DNA of 7,845 nt from Acidobacteriaceae bacterium (GTDB lineage: Bacteria > Acidobacteriota > Terriglobia > Terriglobales > SbA1), in contig PLEA01000470.1 of NCBI GenBank assembly GCA_003136335.1, forward strand, positions 1 to 7,845, read 5' to 3'. The position numbers and the translations under genes were made by a program. The stretch's first letter is position 1. Each line of letters opens with the position of its first letter. The notes under the pieces were generated by a model, which worked only from the letters and a program-made list of their open reading frames with translations, did not search any database and was not told the origin of the DNA. Below are positions 5,537 through 7,845 of the stretch, piece after piece.

Positions 5537-5649
5537 TTTCTGAGGCGGAACACGAGATAGTAACAGTAGTTGTGTAGGCGGGCAGATCGCCGACCCACAC
5601 GACCGCCGGGGAATGAATCCTTTCCCATGCCGCCAAATCAATCCTTGAT

Positions 5650-5653
5650 GGAG
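5650..5653 (+). promoter_or_regulatory. Ribosome binding site deciding the TolC-family start
   Basis: GGAG lies 6 nt before ATG 5660. The alternative in-frame starts TTG 5570, ATG 5627 and ATG 5648 lack such a site and would place charged or polar residues before the signal peptide. Confidence 0.6.
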
Positions 5654-5659
5654 TTCTTG

Positions 5660-6958
5660 ATGCGCTGGACATTATTGAGTGCAAAAGTATTACTCGCGCT
5701 GGGCGCCGTGGGTTTGTATGCCCAGACCGCTGCCCAAGCCGCGCCTCCAGCCTCGACCCAGAGCTGGACTTGGGACAGCGTGAAAGATCGCTTCCAGCTG
5801 AACAACACGACGCTGCAAGCGAGCCGGTTAAATATCGACGAACTAAAGGCGCAAGAAATCACTGCCCACCTCCGCCCCAACCCCGACTTCACCCTGTCAG
5901 CGGACGGCACCCAGATCGTTCCCAGCCACGGGGTGTGGACGCCCTTTGCGGGCACCTTCGTCTCGCCCGGCGTCAGTTATCTGTTCGAGCGGCGGAACAA
6001 GCGCAATCTGCGTTTTGAAGCCGCTCAGCAAGGGACTGCCGTCGGCATCGCCCAGCAGTTCGATTCGGAACGCACTCTGCTCTTTAATCTGCGCACCGCG
6101 TTCATCGGCGTCCTGCAGGCCAAGGCCGTGGTCCGCCTCGCGCAGGATAATCTCGACTCCTACGACAAAATCCTTAAAGTCAGCCGCGACCGCTTCCAGG
6201 CGGGCGACATCGCCCGCATTGACCTCGACCGGCTCGAGTTGCAGCGCTTGCAATACGAGTCCGACCTGCAAACCGCCGTGGTCAATCTGCGGACCAACAA
6301 GATCAATCTGCTCGCATTGCTCGATGATCGCCGGCCGGTGGACAGCTTCGACGTCGACGGACCTTTCGATTTCAGCGAGGACTTACCTTCGCTCGATGAC
6401 TATCGAAAGGATGCATTGGACACGCGCCCGGATCTTCGCGCCGCGGTTCTCTCCGTGAAGCAGGCGGAAACCAACTACCAACTCGCCGAAGCAAACGGGT
6501 CAACCGATCCCACCATCGGCGCCTGGTTCACGCACAATGGTTCATTCAATAACCCTGACGCCCTGAACACCATCGGGGCCAGCGTCAGCATCCCGCTGCG
6601 AATTTTTGACTCCAACCAGGGTGAAAAGCTGCGCACGAAAATTGACATCAAGCGCAATGAGAAGCTACGCCGGGGCGTAGAGACTCAGGTCTACAGCGAC
6701 GTGGACTCCGCCTTCGCCACTCTCAGCAGCGACATTGATTTGCTGAAGCCTTATAAGCGGCAATATCTGGAGCAGGCGGTTCGCGTGCGCGAGACGGTCT
6801 TATTTTCCTACCAGCATGGTGGCGCGGCCTTGTTGGATTTCCTGAATGCAGAGAGCGAGTATCGCGCCGTGGAGTTGAGTTACGTGAATCTGGTCGGGTC
6901 GTATCTGACGGCGGCTGCACAGCTGAATTTGGCCGTGGGGCGCGAGGTAATCCAATGA
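5660..6958 (+). CDS. TolC/CzcC-family outer-membrane efflux channel
   Basis: The 432-residue protein forms the outer-membrane exit duct of a tripartite pump. Its signal peptide is MRWTLLSAKVLLALGAVGLY and on, with likely cleavage near AQA (25-27). There is no cysteine, so it is not lipid-anchored as many CusC/OprM proteins are. The mature protein shows the TolC internal duplication of long amphipathic helices. The first set leads to DRFQAGDIARIDLDRLELQR (177-196) and an N.LALL end. The second set leads to the equivalent FSYQHGGAALLDFLNAESEY (392-411) and an A..LN.AVG end. The R/Y..G......D.L.AE.......L signature at both ends is typical. The beta-strand hairpins should lie near 72-112 and 286-317. 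It ends in ATGA shared with the adaptor gene, so the two are translationally coupled. The CzcC/CusC-like grouping follows from length and partner; the transported substrate cannot be read from the sequence. Confidence 0.92.
   Translation: MRWTLLSAKVLLALGAVGLYAQTAAQAAPPASTQSWTWDSVKDRFQLNNTTLQASRLNIDELKAQEITAHLRPNPDFTLSADGTQIVPSHGVWTPFAGTFVSPGVSYLFERRNKRNLRFEAAQQGTAVGIAQQFDSERTLLFNLRTAFIGVLQAKAVVRLAQDNLDSYDKILKVSRDRFQAGDIARIDLDRLELQRLQYESDLQTAVVNLRTNKINLLALLDDRRPVDSFDVDGPFDFSEDLPSLDDYRKDALDTRPDLRAAVLSVKQAETNYQLAEANGSTDPTIGAWFTHNGSFNNPDALNTIGASVSIPLRIFDSNQGEKLRTKIDIKRNEKLRRGVETQVYSDVDSAFATLSSDIDLLKPYKRQYLEQAVRVRETVLFSYQHGGAALLDFLNAESEYRAVELSYVNLVGSYLTAAAQLNLAVGREVIQ
6944..6958 (+). promoter_or_regulatory. 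Ribosome binding site and ATGA overlap coupling channel and adaptor genes
   Basis: GAGGT (6944-6948) lies 6 nt before ATG 6955, and the ATG overlaps the channel gene's TGA (6956-6958). The arrangement indicates a shared transcript and translational coupling. Confidence 0.8.
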
Positions 6959-7845
6959 GAAAGCTTTTGTTCCAGAGTAGAGAATGCGCCCAGCGCAACC
7001 CATTAACACGCTGGGTTCCGCTGGCTCTTCTGCTTGCATCCCTTGGTGCTGGCATGGCCTGCTCGAAGGACACTCCGGCCGCCACCAGCAAGCCGCCGGT
7101 CACGCTCGATCCCGACGTCTTCGACACCGATCAGCCCGAGTTGTTCAAGACCGCGAAGGCGGAGACGCGCTCTCTTCCGACGTTAGTCACTGCAAACGGA
7201 ACCGTCTTACCCGACGTCAATCGCACCATCCACGTAACCTCTCTGGGCGGAGGCCGCGTTGTCGATCTCAACGTGAAGCTGGGCGACAACGTGAAAAAAG
7301 GCCAGACGCTGCTGGTGATTTCAAGCCCGGATCTTTCCGCGGCGTTTTCCGACTACCAGAAGGCCCAGGCGGATGAAGTCCTTGCCCGCAAAGCTCTCGA
7401 TCGCGCCCAGATGTTGTATGACCGCGGCGCCATCGCAGCCAAAGACAAGGAAACGGCGCAGGACATTGAAGACAAAGCCAAGGTAGATGTAGAGACCGCG
7501 CAGCACCACGTTCAGATTCTGGGCGCCGATCCCGCCCATCCCAGCCCGATGATCAACTTGCGCGCCCCCGTCTCGGGAACGGTCGTCGAGCAAAATATCG
7601 CTGGATTCGAAGGCATCAAGAGCCTCGACAATACTCCGAATCTGTTCACCATCGCCGATCTCGGTCAAGTCTGGGTTGTGTGCGATGTATTCGAAAATGA
7701 TCTGGGCGGAGTTCATCTGGGCGATGCCGCCGAGATCCGGCTGAATGCTTATCCAGACAAGACTTACCGCGGTAAAGTCGCCGACATTTCCCGCGTCCTC
7801 GATCCGGCCACACGTTCGGCCAAGGTGCGCATCGTGTTGCCGAAT
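6955..7845 (+). CDS. RND efflux periplasmic adaptor (membrane fusion protein), CusB/CzcB-like, partial
   Basis: 297 codons are present, and the gene runs off the window end. Adaptors join the inner-membrane RND pump to the TolC channel in the periplasm. The N-terminus is a lipoprotein-type signal: basic residues, hydrophobic LALLLASLGAGMA, then Cys36 as likely lipidation site (GMAC, a slightly atypical lipobox). A Pro/Asp-rich linker follows. The first half of the barrel-sandwich (lipoyl-like) domain is about 89-128, with VVDLNVKLGDNVKKGQTLLV (102-121) and SSPDL. The alpha-helical hairpin is about 129-190. The second lipoyl half is INLRAPVSGTVVEQNIAGFE (200-219), and LFTIADLGQVWVVCDVFE (230-247) begins the beta-barrel. 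The membrane-proximal domain lies beyond the end. No His- or Met-rich metal-binding N-terminus is visible, so metal specificity is not shown. The next gene is expected to be the RND pump. Confidence 0.92.
   Translation, partial: MRKLLFQSRECAQRNPLTRWVPLALLLASLGAGMACSKDTPAATSKPPVTLDPDVFDTDQPELFKTAKAETRSLPTLVTANGTVLPDVNRTIHVTSLGGGRVVDLNVKLGDNVKKGQTLLVISSPDLSAAFSDYQKAQADEVLARKALDRAQMLYDRGAIAAKDKETAQDIEDKAKVDVETAQHHVQILGADPAHPSPMINLRAPVSGTVVEQNIAGFEGIKSLDNTPNLFTIADLGQVWVVCDVFENDLGGVHLGDAAEIRLNAYPDKTYRGKVADISRVLDPATRSAKVRIVLPN

Noticed and set aside
5570..5659. N-terminal extension of the TolC-family protein from TTG 5570
   Set aside because: It would put 30 mostly polar or charged residues before a canonical signal peptide. 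ATG 5660 has GGAG at 6-nt spacing.
1..7845. CRISPR array, tRNA/rRNA genes, insertion sequence ends or phage genes
   Set aside because: Scanned by eye on both strands. No regularly spaced direct repeats, cloverleaf-like segment, transposase motif or terminal inverted repeats with target duplication were found.

Overview
The window looks like chromosomal DNA from an Acidobacteriota (Terriglobia-like) bacterium. The composition is fairly GC-rich. The strongest taxonomic hint is a broken gene end at about 310-624 that reads like the C-terminus of the 'VWFA-related Acidobacterial domain' proteins (TIGR03436). Two small conserved-hypothetical-type proteins, recalled from the same phylum, agree with this. 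The assignment rests on recognition, not on a search.

Layout. Positions 1-309 hold no gene I can support, only a GC-rich repeat-like patch. Positions 310-624 are the frameshifted C-terminal remnant. Positions 652-1995 (+) encode a secreted GH29 alpha-L-fucosidase. Convergent to it is a minus-strand cluster read from right to left: a secreted putative-Ig (He_PIG-like) lipoprotein candidate (4855-4106), a Gfo/Idh/MocA NAD(P)-dependent oxidoreductase (4029-2893, TTG start with a strong ribosome binding site), and a multi-pass DoxX-like membrane protein with an internal duplication (2841-2014). The gaps of 76 and 51 nt fit a single transcript. An intergenic region at 4856-5065 separates this cluster from a rightward cluster and carries two adjacent perfect inverted repeats.

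The rightward cluster encodes a small two-helix membrane protein of unknown function (5066-5479), a TolC/CzcC-type outer-membrane channel (5660-6958) and, overlapping it by ATGA, a lipoprotein periplasmic adaptor of the CusB/CzcB/AcrA type (6955 to beyond the window end). The expected next gene is the RND inner-membrane pump. Together these would form a tripartite efflux system spanning both membranes. The substrate cannot be read from what is visible. The small protein and an 8-bp inverted repeat (5499-5506 / 5529-5536) sit just ahead of the channel gene.

Most genes are members of known families. I see no CRISPR array, no RNA gene, no insertion sequence and no evident defence system. The less-explained material is the small membrane protein ahead of the efflux genes, the three inverted-repeat structures flanking it, the duplicated DoxX-like protein, the decayed VWFA-type gene, and a clustering of the tetranucleotide CTAG in the non-coding parts.
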